Source: Bacteroidales bacterium (GTDB lineage: Bacteria > Bacteroidota > Bacteroidia > Bacteroidales > UBA932). From it: 64,000 nucleotides of DNA. Shown piece after piece: positions 33,557 to 42,470 of this stretch. The stretch spans positions 1 through 64,000 of the forward strand of contig JAAYJQ010000017.1 of NCBI GenBank assembly GCA_012522855.1, in the 5' to 3' direction. Every line of letters begins with the position of its first letter. Position 1 is the stretch's first letter. The position numbers and the translations under genes were made by a program. Below the pieces are notes generated by a model. The model ran no database searches and was not told the origin of the DNA. It was given only the letters and a program-made list of their open reading frames with translations.

Positions 33557-34945
33557 ATGAAAAAATTTATAATCCTTATCGCCATGGCGCTCGCTATGGC
33601 ATCCTGTACCAAGAATAAATCTGAAGTATTTCCTGAAATACCGGCTCCCGCCGATGTGGTCATGTACCAGATCAACCCTCGGAATTTTGCCGAGAAGAAC
33701 GCTTTCATTGCAATCAAAAACCATGTTGCCGAAATCAAAGAACTCGGAGTAAACGTCGTTTGGTTCATGCCTATCTGTGAAATAGGAGTCGAAAAGGCCG
33801 TAAAGTCACCCTATTGCGTGAAGGATTACACGGCAGTGAACCCGGAATTCGGCACGATGGATGATTTCAAATCCCTCGTGGAAGATTTCCATGACAGAGG
33901 AATCTGTGTCATCATCGACTGGGTGGCGAACCATACATCGTGGGACAATAAGTGGATTGAAGATCATCCTGACTGGTATACGACCGACGAAACCGGTGAA
34001 ATCATATTCCCGGAAGGAACAGGATGGAGAGACGTGGCTGATCTTAATTTTGACAACGCGGACATGCGCCAGGCGATGATCGACGCCATGAAGTTCTGGG
34101 TTGAAGAAACAGGGGTGGACGGCTTTCGTTGCGATGCGGCCGACTACGTCCCATTCGATTTTTGGGAAGACTGCGTCAGTCAACTGAGGGCGATCCCCGA
34201 CAGGACTCTCCTGCTGCTGGCCGAGGGACAGCGCAAAGACCATTTCACCGCCGGCTTCGACATGAATTACGCTTGGCAGTGGCTCTCCGCCTTGCGGAGA
34301 GTCTATAATGGGGCGCAGGTCAGGCTAGACAATCCCGACGAAGGCGAAAGACGCCGTCCTGCCCGGACGGTGACCCGTCAGGTCCCGGCAAGTTCATTGT
34401 TCTCCGCGGATTCTTCCGAATATGCCGGTATTCCCGAGGGCCGTGTCAAACTGCGCTTCATCACCAATCACGATGAGAATGCCAAGATGTCTCCGATACG
34501 CGAGTTCTTCGGCGAGGACGGCTCGATGGCCGCCTTTGTGGCTACAGCGTTCATCCATGGAGGAGTGCTCATCTACGACTGTCAGGTTGTGGGCTATCCC
34601 GGAAAGATTCAGTTCTTCAACTATGCCAAGGTGGACTGGAATTCTCACAGGGAACTGCGTGAAGAATACACGAAGCTCATCGGCATCTACAAATCGAATT
34701 CCTGTCTGAGAAGCGGAGATCTCGTTCCTTATCCCGACGACAACGTGCTGATGTTCGAGCGGAAAGACAAAGCCGGAGTCGTTTTGGTTCTCGCGAACCT
34801 CCGCGATTCCCAGCAGTACATTTCCATCCCGGAGAATCTCCGGAACCAAGAATATGTCAATCTCATGACCGGAAACCGCGCTCCCCTCACCGACTCCGAA
34901 CTTCTTTTGATGCCCTTCGAATATCTTGTCCTCAAACTCTCATAG
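33557..34945 (+). CDS. GH13 alpha-amylase-type lipoprotein (PUL2 enzyme 1)
   Basis: A 462-residue surface or periplasmic lipoprotein (lipobox ending LAMASC, Cys17). GH13 catalytic residues are visible: nucleophile Asp193 in DGFRCDAAD, acid/base Glu223 in LLAEGQ, and transition-state Asp306 in FITNHDEN. There is no N-terminal starch-binding domain, so it is shorter than the other three GH13 proteins here. An Arg-rich insert (ERRRPARTVTRQ, about 256-290) separates the acid/base from the third Asp. The start at 33557 gives the lipoprotein signal; a second ATG lies 12 bases upstream. It starts 16 bases after the regulator gene. Confidence 0.92.
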   Translation: MKKFIILIAMALAMASCTKNKSEVFPEIPAPADVVMYQINPRNFAEKNAFIAIKNHVAEIKELGVNVVWFMPICEIGVEKAVKSPYCVKDYTAVNPEFGTMDDFKSLVEDFHDRGICVIIDWVANHTSWDNKWIEDHPDWYTTDETGEIIFPEGTGWRDVADLNFDNADMRQAMIDAMKFWVEETGVDGFRCDAADYVPFDFWEDCVSQLRAIPDRTLLLLAEGQRKDHFTAGFDMNYAWQWLSALRRVYNGAQVRLDNPDEGERRRPARTVTRQVPASSLFSADSSEYAGIPEGRVKLRFITNHDENAKMSPIREFFGEDGSMAAFVATAFIHGGVLIYDCQVVGYPGKIQFFNYAKVDWNSHRELREEYTKLIGIYKSNSCLRSGDLVPYPDDNVLMFERKDKAGVVLVLANLRDSQQYISIPENLRNQEYVNLMTGNRAPLTDSELLLMPFEYLVLKLS

Positions 34946-34947
34946 CC

Positions 34948-36807
34948 ATGAAGATCCTGAGAATTCTGCTTCTCGCTATTGTGGGGCTGCTGCCGGCACG
35001 GACTCTGCCGGCGGCCGACATACAGAAGGTCGAACCGCCTTTCTGGTACGTCGGAATGGAAGACAACGAACTTCAGGTCCTTGTCTACGGCGAGGACATC
35101 TCGTCTTCGACATTCTCCATCGAGCCCTACAAGGGGGTGGAAGTCAAAGAGGTCCGCAAGGTGGACAGCCCCAACTATTTGTTCGTCTATCTGGACATTT
35201 CCAATACAGCGCAACCCGGCGAGATGACATTCAAGTTTACGGATGGCGGCGCCACGGTTTCGAAGCGCTTTGAACTCCGTCCCCGAAACACGAAACCGGG
35301 AGCGTTGGGATTCGGCCCCGAAGACGTGCTCTACCTCATTACGCCCGACCGGTTCGCCAATGGCGACGCCGCGAATGACACCCTGGAGATGGCCAGAGTC
35401 AACAGAAGCCGCTCGGGTGGTCGGCATGGCGGAGACATAAAGGGAATCGTGGACCACCTGGACTACATCAAGGAACTCGGGGTCACCGCGATATGGCTCA
35501 ATCCCGTCCAAAAGAACAGCGCGAATACCTATCATGGTTATGCAATCACGGATTTCTATGACATTGATCCGAGGTTCGGCACCTTGGACGACTACATCGA
35601 TTTCGTAGACAAGGCCCATTCAATGGACTTAAAGGTGGTCATGGACATGATTTTCAACCATTGCGGCAGTTCCCATTGGTGGATGGAAGATCTGCCGACG
35701 AAAGACTGGCTGAATTACGACAACACTTTCGTGCCCACAAGCCACCAGAAATGGACAGCCGTGGACCCGCACGCGGCTCCGTCAGAAAAGAAGGCATTCA
35801 CCGACGGATGGTTCAACAGGGGAATGCCCGACCTGAACCAAAGGAATCCTCTTGTGAGCAAGTATCTCATACAAAACAGTATGTGGTGGATAGAGACGGC
35901 TCGCATCGATGGCGTGCGCCAGGACACCCATCCCTATATGGACGCCGAGTTCGGAGCGAAGTGGTGCAAGGCCACATTCGAGGAATATCCTGATTTCAAC
36001 ATTACCGGGGAGACCTGGTACCCTGTCGGAAGCGGTTTCCCTGCCTGGTGGCAGCGCGATTCCAAAGTCAACGAATTCGACACCGGGCTCAAGACGGTTA
36101 TGGATTTCAATTTGGCCTTCCTGGTTCCCAGGGCATTCGAAGAGCCCAATGAATCGGCGGACGGACGGGCTACCGGACTGTTCACGATTTATGTTTCGAT
36201 GGCGAGCGACTTTTTGTACAAAGACCAGGACAACATTCTGGTATTCCTGGACAATCACGATCTGGGTCGCTTCTCCAAAGTCACGGATGTGGGTCTGAAC
36301 AAGTACAAACAGGGAATCGCGTTCATCCTGACCACCAGGGGCATTCCCCAGATCTACTACGGAACCGAGCTGCTTTTCACCGCCACGAAGGAGGAAGGTG
36401 ACGGAGCCATCCGCAAGGACATGCCCGGCGGCTGGGCCGGAGACACCAGAAGCGTCTTCACCGCCGAAGGCAGAACCGAGGCGGAAAATATGGCGTGGAA
36501 CTACATGAGCCGGCTCCTCCATTGGCGGAGGACATCCAAGGCGGTTACCCGGGGACGCATGATCCAGTACGCTCCGCTCTCACAGTACGGGGACTGCTAT
36601 GTCTACGCCAGGATCAAGGATGACCAGACGGTTCTTGTCATCCTGAACGGATCCGACAAAGACGCCGATCTGGACATGTCCCGCTACAGCGATGTGATCA
36701 AGGATTTTACAAGGGGTGTCGAAGTCTCCACGGGAGAGATTCATGACATAACCACATCCCTGCATGTGCCCGCCAGAGGAACCTTTGTAATGGACTTGAC
36801 AAAGTGA
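34948..36807 (+). CDS. GH13 neopullulanase/cyclomaltodextrinase-type enzyme (PUL2 enzyme 2)
   Basis: A 619-residue protein with a signal peptide (cut near LPAADI) and no lipobox, so probably periplasmic like SusA. Residues 25-112 form a cyclomaltodextrinase N-terminal beta-domain (VEPPFWYVGM, SPNYLFVYLDI). The barrel has Asp326 (GVRQDTHPY), Glu355 (ITGETW) and Asp438 (FLDNHD), and a C-terminal beta-domain follows. Expected activity is hydrolysis of alpha-1,4 (and some alpha-1,6) bonds in imported malto-oligosaccharides, pullulan pieces or cyclodextrins. Two bases separate it from enzyme 1 and 7 from the beta-helix gene. It lacks the Arg/Gly-rich insert of its paralogues. Confidence 0.92.
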   Translation: MKILRILLLAIVGLLPARTLPAADIQKVEPPFWYVGMEDNELQVLVYGEDISSSTFSIEPYKGVEVKEVRKVDSPNYLFVYLDISNTAQPGEMTFKFTDGGATVSKRFELRPRNTKPGALGFGPEDVLYLITPDRFANGDAANDTLEMARVNRSRSGGRHGGDIKGIVDHLDYIKELGVTAIWLNPVQKNSANTYHGYAITDFYDIDPRFGTLDDYIDFVDKAHSMDLKVVMDMIFNHCGSSHWWMEDLPTKDWLNYDNTFVPTSHQKWTAVDPHAAPSEKKAFTDGWFNRGMPDLNQRNPLVSKYLIQNSMWWIETARIDGVRQDTHPYMDAEFGAKWCKATFEEYPDFNITGETWYPVGSGFPAWWQRDSKVNEFDTGLKTVMDFNLAFLVPRAFEEPNESADGRATGLFTIYVSMASDFLYKDQDNILVFLDNHDLGRFSKVTDVGLNKYKQGIAFILTTRGIPQIYYGTELLFTATKEEGDGAIRKDMPGGWAGDTRSVFTAEGRTEAENMAWNYMSRLLHWRRTSKAVTRGRMIQYAPLSQYGDCYVYARIKDDQTVLVILNGSDKDADLDMSRYSDVIKDFTRGVEVSTGEIHDITTSLHVPARGTFVMDLTK

Positions 36808-36814
36808 TCTCATC

Positions 36815-38275
36815 ATGAAAACAATCATACGTTCAATACCGGCCTTCATCATTCTCACCTTCTGTCCGATGCTTTCCGCGCAGGAGGGGGGAAAGGATAT
36901 GCCTGTCCAAAAGACCGTTGCCTACACGCCTGTTTCAGGCATGAATACGAGCGAGGATTTCACCGTGTCGAGCAACGGCCACGACATCTGGGTGGAAAGC
37001 ATCGGCCCCGGGGGTATGGAGAACCTCAACGCAGCCGTTTTCTCTTGTGAGGGCCGGCAGCGCATTATAATCAACGCAGGAGAACCGATAGAAAGTTACT
37101 CCATACAACCCAAGAGTACGGGGATCAGAGGCGCCGCGAAAGGCGAAAGGCTCGAATTTGAGATCCCGGGGCCATGCAAACTCTACATCAAGGTCAATTC
37201 CAAGCCTTACCTTGCATTGTTCGCCAATCCATTGGAAACCGATGCTCCGAAAGAAGGCGCGAAAGGGGTGGACTATTACGGCCCCGGAAACCATGATGTC
37301 GGGCAGATCGAAATCCATGACAACCAGACCATCTACATCTCCGGGGGAGCGCATGTCTCCGCCCGCGTCACCGGCTCCGCCAAAAACGTGCGAATTTTCG
37401 GGCGCGGCTCCTTGACCGGCAACATAAGGGTGTCCGGTTGCGAGAATTTCAGCGTCGAAGGGATCTTCATGCGCAACACCAGCGGCTGGGCCAATACGGT
37501 CACGAACAGCACGGCCACGGTCTACGACAATGTAAAGGTCTTTTCACACACGGGGACGTGGGGCCTTGATGGAATCAACCCCGTCTCTTGCAAGGGTTTC
37601 CTGATCAACGACTGTTTCCTCCGCACGAGGGATGACTGCGTCGCGGTCAAGTCCAACGGCAATCCCGAAGACTACGATCTCAGTTCCCGCGACATCACTG
37701 TGGAGAACAGCATCATGGTCGGATGGGATCATGCGGACGGAGTGACGCTCGGATTCGAACTCAATGGAGGGGCCGTAGAAAATGTGCTGGTCAGGAACTG
37801 CGACATCCTGAGAGCCCGCGGATCCGGAAGGACAGGGGGACATTCCGCTTTCAGCATCGTCTGCGACGGAGCGTCCCAGGTCAGAAACATCTACTTCGAG
37901 GATATCCGTGTCGAAGCCGACATAGAGTACAAGAATCTGGAAATAATCCTTACGGAGGCCGAGCGCTACGGCAATGGCGTCATGGGCTCTCTGGAAGGAG
38001 TGCACCTTAAGAACGTAAGTTGGGAGAATGCCATGAAACCCTTCACGATCGTTGGCCATCCGACTCGTTTCGTGAAGAATGTGACTTTCACCAATTGCTA
38101 TGTCGGAGGCAAGCTCCTGACCGGACTGGAGGATGCCGACTTTCAGATTGAATTCGCCGAAGGCATCGAATTCGTTCCCGGCGGAGCTGTGACCGTAGAC
38201 CGTTATCCGAACCAGGAAGTCAGGGGACGAGTTGCCGGCCAAAGAAGACCGACGGGAACCGCCCAGAACAGATAA
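36815..38275 (+). CDS. Right-handed beta-helix glycosidase, GH28/GH49-like
   Basis: A 486-residue exported protein (signal peptide cut near LSAQ). An N-terminal beta-domain (about 30-150) leads through YYGPGNHDVGQIEI into a parallel beta-helix of repeated short strands. The best active-site candidates are Asp252 in WGLDGINPVSC and the pair Asp273-Asp274 in RTRDDCVAVKS, the arrangement seen in GH28 polygalacturonases and in GH49 dextranases/isopullulanases. GH28 acts on pectin, which does not fit this locus, while GH49 acts on alpha-1,6 or pullulan-type glucans, which does; the YYGPG segment also favours GH49. The C-terminus ends in an Arg-rich tail (RGRVAGQRRPTGTAQNR). Exact family cannot be fixed by eye. 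Confidence 0.7.
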   Translation: MKTIIRSIPAFIILTFCPMLSAQEGGKDMPVQKTVAYTPVSGMNTSEDFTVSSNGHDIWVESIGPGGMENLNAAVFSCEGRQRIIINAGEPIESYSIQPKSTGIRGAAKGERLEFEIPGPCKLYIKVNSKPYLALFANPLETDAPKEGAKGVDYYGPGNHDVGQIEIHDNQTIYISGGAHVSARVTGSAKNVRIFGRGSLTGNIRVSGCENFSVEGIFMRNTSGWANTVTNSTATVYDNVKVFSHTGTWGLDGINPVSCKGFLINDCFLRTRDDCVAVKSNGNPEDYDLSSRDITVENSIMVGWDHADGVTLGFELNGGAVENVLVRNCDILRARGSGRTGGHSAFSIVCDGASQVRNIYFEDIRVEADIEYKNLEIILTEAERYGNGVMGSLEGVHLKNVSWENAMKPFTIVGHPTRFVKNVTFTNCYVGGKLLTGLEDADFQIEFAEGIEFVPGGAVTVDRYPNQEVRGRVAGQRRPTGTAQNR

Positions 38276-38296
38276 ACGCATCAATAACCGGAAAAT

Positions 38297-40279
38297 ATGA
38301 AAAAAGCAATCTTGATCTCAATCGCCACATTGGGTCTCGCCGCAGCATGCAACAGCTCGTTCGATGCAGACTCGATTCCTGATGCCACCGAGCAGCAGGT
38401 GACCCACGTAGAGCCTCTTTCCTGGTGGACAGGGATGAAAACACCGCTTCAACTCTTGGTGAACGGCACGAATATCAGCGAATACGACATCCGGATGGAG
38501 GGTGCCGGAGGCGTCTCTGTGAAGGGGATTCACAAGGCCGACAGCCCCAACTACCTTTTCGCGGATATCCAAGTTCCTGCCGGCGCAAAGCCCGGGACTT
38601 ACTATCTGGTTTTCAGCAAAGACGGCAAGGATGCATTCAAACAGCCTTATGAAATCTCCGAGCGTCAAGCCGGATCCGCCGACAGAGAGAGTTTTACTAC
38701 GGCCGATCTCGTCTACCTGCTCTGCCCTGACAGATTCTCAAATGGAGATCCTTCGAATGACTCCACTGCCACGGCTGTGGAAGGAGTCAACCGAGCCCAG
38801 GCTTTCGGCCGCCACGGCGGAGACCTGCAAGGCATGATCAATCACCTTGACTACATCGCGGATCTCGGCGCCACTGCCATCTGGCCTACGCCTTTGCTGT
38901 TCGATAATGCTCCTCGCGGCTCTTATCACGGTTATGCTGCGGCTGACTACTATCAGATCGATCCTCGTTTCGGCACCAACGAACTCTTCAAGGAGTTTGT
39001 CTCAAAAGCCCATGAAAAAGGCATCAAAGTCATCATGGACATCGTGACAAACCATTGCGGAACGGAACACTGGTGGATGAATGACCTCCCGTTCAAGGAC
39101 TGGATACACGTCTTCGACAATTACACGAGAACCAGCGGAAGATTCTCTACTGTGCTTGACCCGCACGGCTCCGAGTATGACAGGAATCTTCTCGTAAGCG
39201 GTTGGTTCACCGGCAACATGGCCGACATGAATCTCGACAACCCCTTCGTGCTGAAGTATTTCCAGCAATGGGCGATTTGGTGGATCGAATATTCAGGCCT
39301 TGATGGTTTCCGTGTGGACACCTATCCCTACAACGAGCCGATTCCGATGAGCCGGTGGAACAAGGCCGTGACAGACGAGTATCCCAATTTCAACATCGTG
39401 GGTGAATGCTGGGACGGAAACACCGCAGGCTGCGCCTACTGGCAGATGGGCAACCCTAACAGCGATGGTTTCAACTCCCTGCTGCCCTCGATCATGGATT
39501 TTCCGCTCCGTGACGCCATGGTCAGCGCCTTCCGGAGCGCGTACAAGGACACGGACACGCCGCTGCAGCCTCAAACCCGGCAGGGCCCTGGCGGACGTGC
39601 CCGCGCTCCGCGCGGCGGCAATGTCAGCTCGCTCTACAATGTAATTTCCAAGGATTTCCTGATTCATGATCTGTCCAATCTTCTCGTTTTTGGAGGCAAT
39701 CATGACCATGCCCGTTTCGCCGACGAGATCGGTGAAGATCCTGCCAAGATGAAATTGTTTTATACATTCCTTGCTACCGTCAGGGGTATCCCGCAAATAT
39801 TTTACGGCGACGAGATGATGTTCGCCACACACAGTCAGCGCAAGAGCGACGGCGAACTTCGCCTTGACTTCCCGGGCGGCTGGGCCGGCGACGAAATCAA
39901 CCTCTTCACCGAGGAGGGTCGGGCCGCCGTGGCTTCTGAAGATTCCACAAAGGAATACTATGCTGCCAAGGAACTCCATGACTATGCCCGCAAGCTTTTC
40001 CAGTGGAGGAAAAGAACCCCAGTCATCCACACCGGAAAAACCCTTGAATTCCTTCCCGACAACAACACGTACGCCTACTTCCGCTACAACGATTCGGATG
40101 TGGTCTTCGTGTACATCAACAATTCCTACGAGGACGCGCAAGTTCCCTGGTCCCGCTATTCCGAGATTTCCGCCAATCTTGGCGAAGGAACGAATGTGGT
40201 TACCGGAGAGAAGGTGACGGTTTCCGATACAACTGTTGTCCCTGCCAACACCGCGCTTGTCGTGGAATATGCAAAGTAA
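38297..40279 (+). CDS. GH13 lipoprotein with N-terminal beta-domain (PUL2 enzyme 3)
   Basis: A 660-residue lipoprotein (lipobox ending LAAAC, Cys18). It has a cyclomaltodextrinase-type N-domain (35-122), a catalytic barrel with Asp341 (GFRVDTYPY), Glu370 (IVGECW) and Asp470 (GGNHDHAR), and a C-terminal beta-domain. The third motif reads GGNHD in place of the usual FLDNHD. An Arg/Gly/Pro-rich insert (QPQTRQGPGGRARAPRGG, about 421-441) lies before it. As a lipid-anchored enzyme it could be on the outer surface and make the first cuts in polymeric glucan, a role like SusG. It starts 21 bases after the beta-helix gene. Confidence 0.92.
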   Translation: MKKAILISIATLGLAAACNSSFDADSIPDATEQQVTHVEPLSWWTGMKTPLQLLVNGTNISEYDIRMEGAGGVSVKGIHKADSPNYLFADIQVPAGAKPGTYYLVFSKDGKDAFKQPYEISERQAGSADRESFTTADLVYLLCPDRFSNGDPSNDSTATAVEGVNRAQAFGRHGGDLQGMINHLDYIADLGATAIWPTPLLFDNAPRGSYHGYAAADYYQIDPRFGTNELFKEFVSKAHEKGIKVIMDIVTNHCGTEHWWMNDLPFKDWIHVFDNYTRTSGRFSTVLDPHGSEYDRNLLVSGWFTGNMADMNLDNPFVLKYFQQWAIWWIEYSGLDGFRVDTYPYNEPIPMSRWNKAVTDEYPNFNIVGECWDGNTAGCAYWQMGNPNSDGFNSLLPSIMDFPLRDAMVSAFRSAYKDTDTPLQPQTRQGPGGRARAPRGGNVSSLYNVISKDFLIHDLSNLLVFGGNHDHARFADEIGEDPAKMKLFYTFLATVRGIPQIFYGDEMMFATHSQRKSDGELRLDFPGGWAGDEINLFTEEGRAAVASEDSTKEYYAAKELHDYARKLFQWRKRTPVIHTGKTLEFLPDNNTYAYFRYNDSDVVFVYINNSYEDAQVPWSRYSEISANLGEGTNVVTGEKVTVSDTTVVPANTALVVEYAK

Positions 40280-40295
40280 ACAAACTTGTCAGATC

Positions 40296-42251
40296 ATGAA
40301 AATCCTTCAAAGAACAGTTTCCTTTCTTGTCTTGGCGCTTGTGTCGGCCATTATGGTCTTCTCCGCTGAAATAGAAAGGATCGAGCCTGCCAACTGGTGG
40401 GTGGGGATGAACAATCCCAATCTTCAAGTTTTAGTCTATGGCCCGAACATCGCGCGTTGCGATGTCTCGATCGACTATCCGGGAGTCACCCTCAGCGAGA
40501 TTTCCAAGGTCGAGAACCCGAACTATCTCTTCCTGTACTTCACCATCGCCCCTTCCGTTCAGCCGGGCACCATGCGCATCGAGTTCAAGGAAGGCAGAAA
40601 GACGACGACCAAAGATTTCGAGTTTTTCCCCAGAAACACGAAACCGGGGGCGATGGGCTTCACCACGGAAGACGTGCTTTATCTGATCATGCCGGACCGT
40701 TTCGCCAATGGCAATCCCGACAATGACGTCTACGATGGAATCGCAGTGGACAGAAGCCGCGGCGGACGTCATGGAGGCGACTTGGAAGGCATTGAGAAGC
40801 ATCTCGGCTACATCGACAGCCTCGGCGTGACGGCCATCTGGTTGAATCCGGTGCAGTACAACAACAGCGGAGCCTCGCATGGCTATTCCATAACCGATTT
40901 CTACAAAATCGATCCCAGACTGGGAACCAATGAAGAATATTCCCGCATGGTGGACGCCGCTCACGCAAAAGGCATAAAGGTGGTTATGGACATGATATTC
41001 AACCATTGCGGAAGCGGTCACTGGTGGATCTATGACATTCCTTCTTCGGATTGGTTCAATGCGCCGGAATATGCCAAGAGACTTGAGCAACAGCACAAAG
41101 ACCTTGTTTCCGGCAAGATCACGCAGGAGGAGCTTCGCGCGCAGACGAGAGGACGTTCCGGAGGTCGGAGCGGATTCGAGGGCAGGCAGGAGGACGGCTA
41201 CCTGCAGACGACCCATTTCAAATGGACCCTGATGGATCCGCACGCTCCCCAGTCGGAAAAAGACATACTCCTGAACGGCTGGTTCTCCAGAGGGATGCCC
41301 GACCTCAACCAAAAGAATCGGCATCTCGCCGCTTATCTGATTCAGAACAGCATCTGGTGGATTGAATATTCCAGGATAGACGGCATCAGAATGGATACTT
41401 ACCCCTATGCCGACTACGATTTCATGACCCGCTGGTGCAGGGAGATCGAGGATCAATATCCTGACTTCAGCATTGTCGGCGAGGGCTGGTATCCCCGCAA
41501 TTCCGCCGTAGCGTGGTGGCAGAAGAATTCCCCTGTGAACGAACGCAACACCCATCTGGAAATAGCCATGGACTTCGACCTCGCGTTTACGGCCAAGAAA
41601 GAGTTCAACAATGTCAGTTCGCATCGCGAAGGGTCCGAGGCCGGGCTTTTCAAACTCTACGAAGCCGTCGCGCAGGATTTCCTGTTCCCTGATCCCGACA
41701 ATGTACTGGTGTTCCTGGACAACCATGATCTTCCGCGTTTCATGGGCAGGGAGGATTCTCTGTGGCGCTTCAAGCAGGGAGTGGCTTTCCTTCTGACCAC
41801 GAGGGGGATCCCTCAACTCTATTACGGTACGGAGATCCTTATGCGTGACGGAGGAGACAACAGGGCGGATTTCCCGGGTGGCTGGATTGAAGACGAGCGC
41901 AACGCTTTCACCGCCGCCGGCCGCACACCCGAACAGAACGAAGGATGGAACTTCATCTCCAAATTGTTGCAATGGAGAAGAACTTCAGAAGCCGCCAAGA
42001 CTGGAAAGCTGGTGCATTATACTCCGGATGCGACATCCTGCTACGTCTACGCCAAGATCAAAGGGGACGATACCGTTCTTGTCGTGATCAATGGCAGCAG
42101 CCAGAAGAGGCATCTCGACATGTCCCGTTTCACGGAAGTGATCGGCTCGAACACCAAAGGAATAGATGTCGTTTCCGGGCAAACCGTCCCGGTCACCGGT
42201 AGTTTGGACGTGCCTGCCAGAGGAGTCTATGTGTTGGAACTTGCACAATAA
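40296..42251 (+). CDS. GH13 neopullulanase-type enzyme (PUL2 enzyme 4)
   Basis: A 651-residue exported protein without lipobox (signal cut near VFSAEI), close to enzyme 2 over most of its length. N-domain 25-112; catalytic Asp367 (GIRMDTYPY), Glu396 (IVGEGW) and Asp478 (FLDNHD); C-terminal beta-domain. Compared with enzyme 2 it carries an extra helix plus Arg/Gly-rich loop (about 259-302, with RAQTRGRSGGRSG) in the barrel before the nucleophile. The start at 40296 gives the signal peptide and lies 16 bases after enzyme 3; the frame open upstream overlaps that gene. Enzymes 2 and 4 look like duplicates. Last gene of PUL2, followed by a terminator. Confidence 0.92.
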   Translation: MKILQRTVSFLVLALVSAIMVFSAEIERIEPANWWVGMNNPNLQVLVYGPNIARCDVSIDYPGVTLSEISKVENPNYLFLYFTIAPSVQPGTMRIEFKEGRKTTTKDFEFFPRNTKPGAMGFTTEDVLYLIMPDRFANGNPDNDVYDGIAVDRSRGGRHGGDLEGIEKHLGYIDSLGVTAIWLNPVQYNNSGASHGYSITDFYKIDPRLGTNEEYSRMVDAAHAKGIKVVMDMIFNHCGSGHWWIYDIPSSDWFNAPEYAKRLEQQHKDLVSGKITQEELRAQTRGRSGGRSGFEGRQEDGYLQTTHFKWTLMDPHAPQSEKDILLNGWFSRGMPDLNQKNRHLAAYLIQNSIWWIEYSRIDGIRMDTYPYADYDFMTRWCREIEDQYPDFSIVGEGWYPRNSAVAWWQKNSPVNERNTHLEIAMDFDLAFTAKKEFNNVSSHREGSEAGLFKLYEAVAQDFLFPDPDNVLVFLDNHDLPRFMGREDSLWRFKQGVAFLLTTRGIPQLYYGTEILMRDGGDNRADFPGGWIEDERNAFTAAGRTPEQNEGWNFISKLLQWRRTSEAAKTGKLVHYTPDATSCYVYAKIKGDDTVLVVINGSSQKRHLDMSRFTEVIGSNTKGIDVVSGQTVPVTGSLDVPARGVYVLELAQ

Positions 42252-42323
42252 CAACAACATAACGAAGATTTTCAAGACTTCCGGTGGCTGGATTGAATAG
42301 TTCAACTATGCTTTCCCCGTGAT

Positions 42324-42369
42324 ATTGACCGCCAAATCGCTGAAATTAACAAGGAATTCGGCGGTCAAT
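42324..42369 (+). terminator. Terminator after PUL2
   Basis: A perfect 10-bp stem (ATTGACCGCC at 42324-42333 against GGCGGTCAAT at 42360-42369) with a 26-base loop, followed by TTTATTTTC. It lies 72 bases after the last GH13 gene. Confidence 0.7.
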
Positions 42370-42470
42370 TTTATTTTCTTCACCGGCAAGAATAGCCTCT
42401 CGTCCGGAAAATTTTCGTAATTTTACAGATCTGAACAAGACCAGGCTTCAGCAGCCTAGAAAAAAATACC

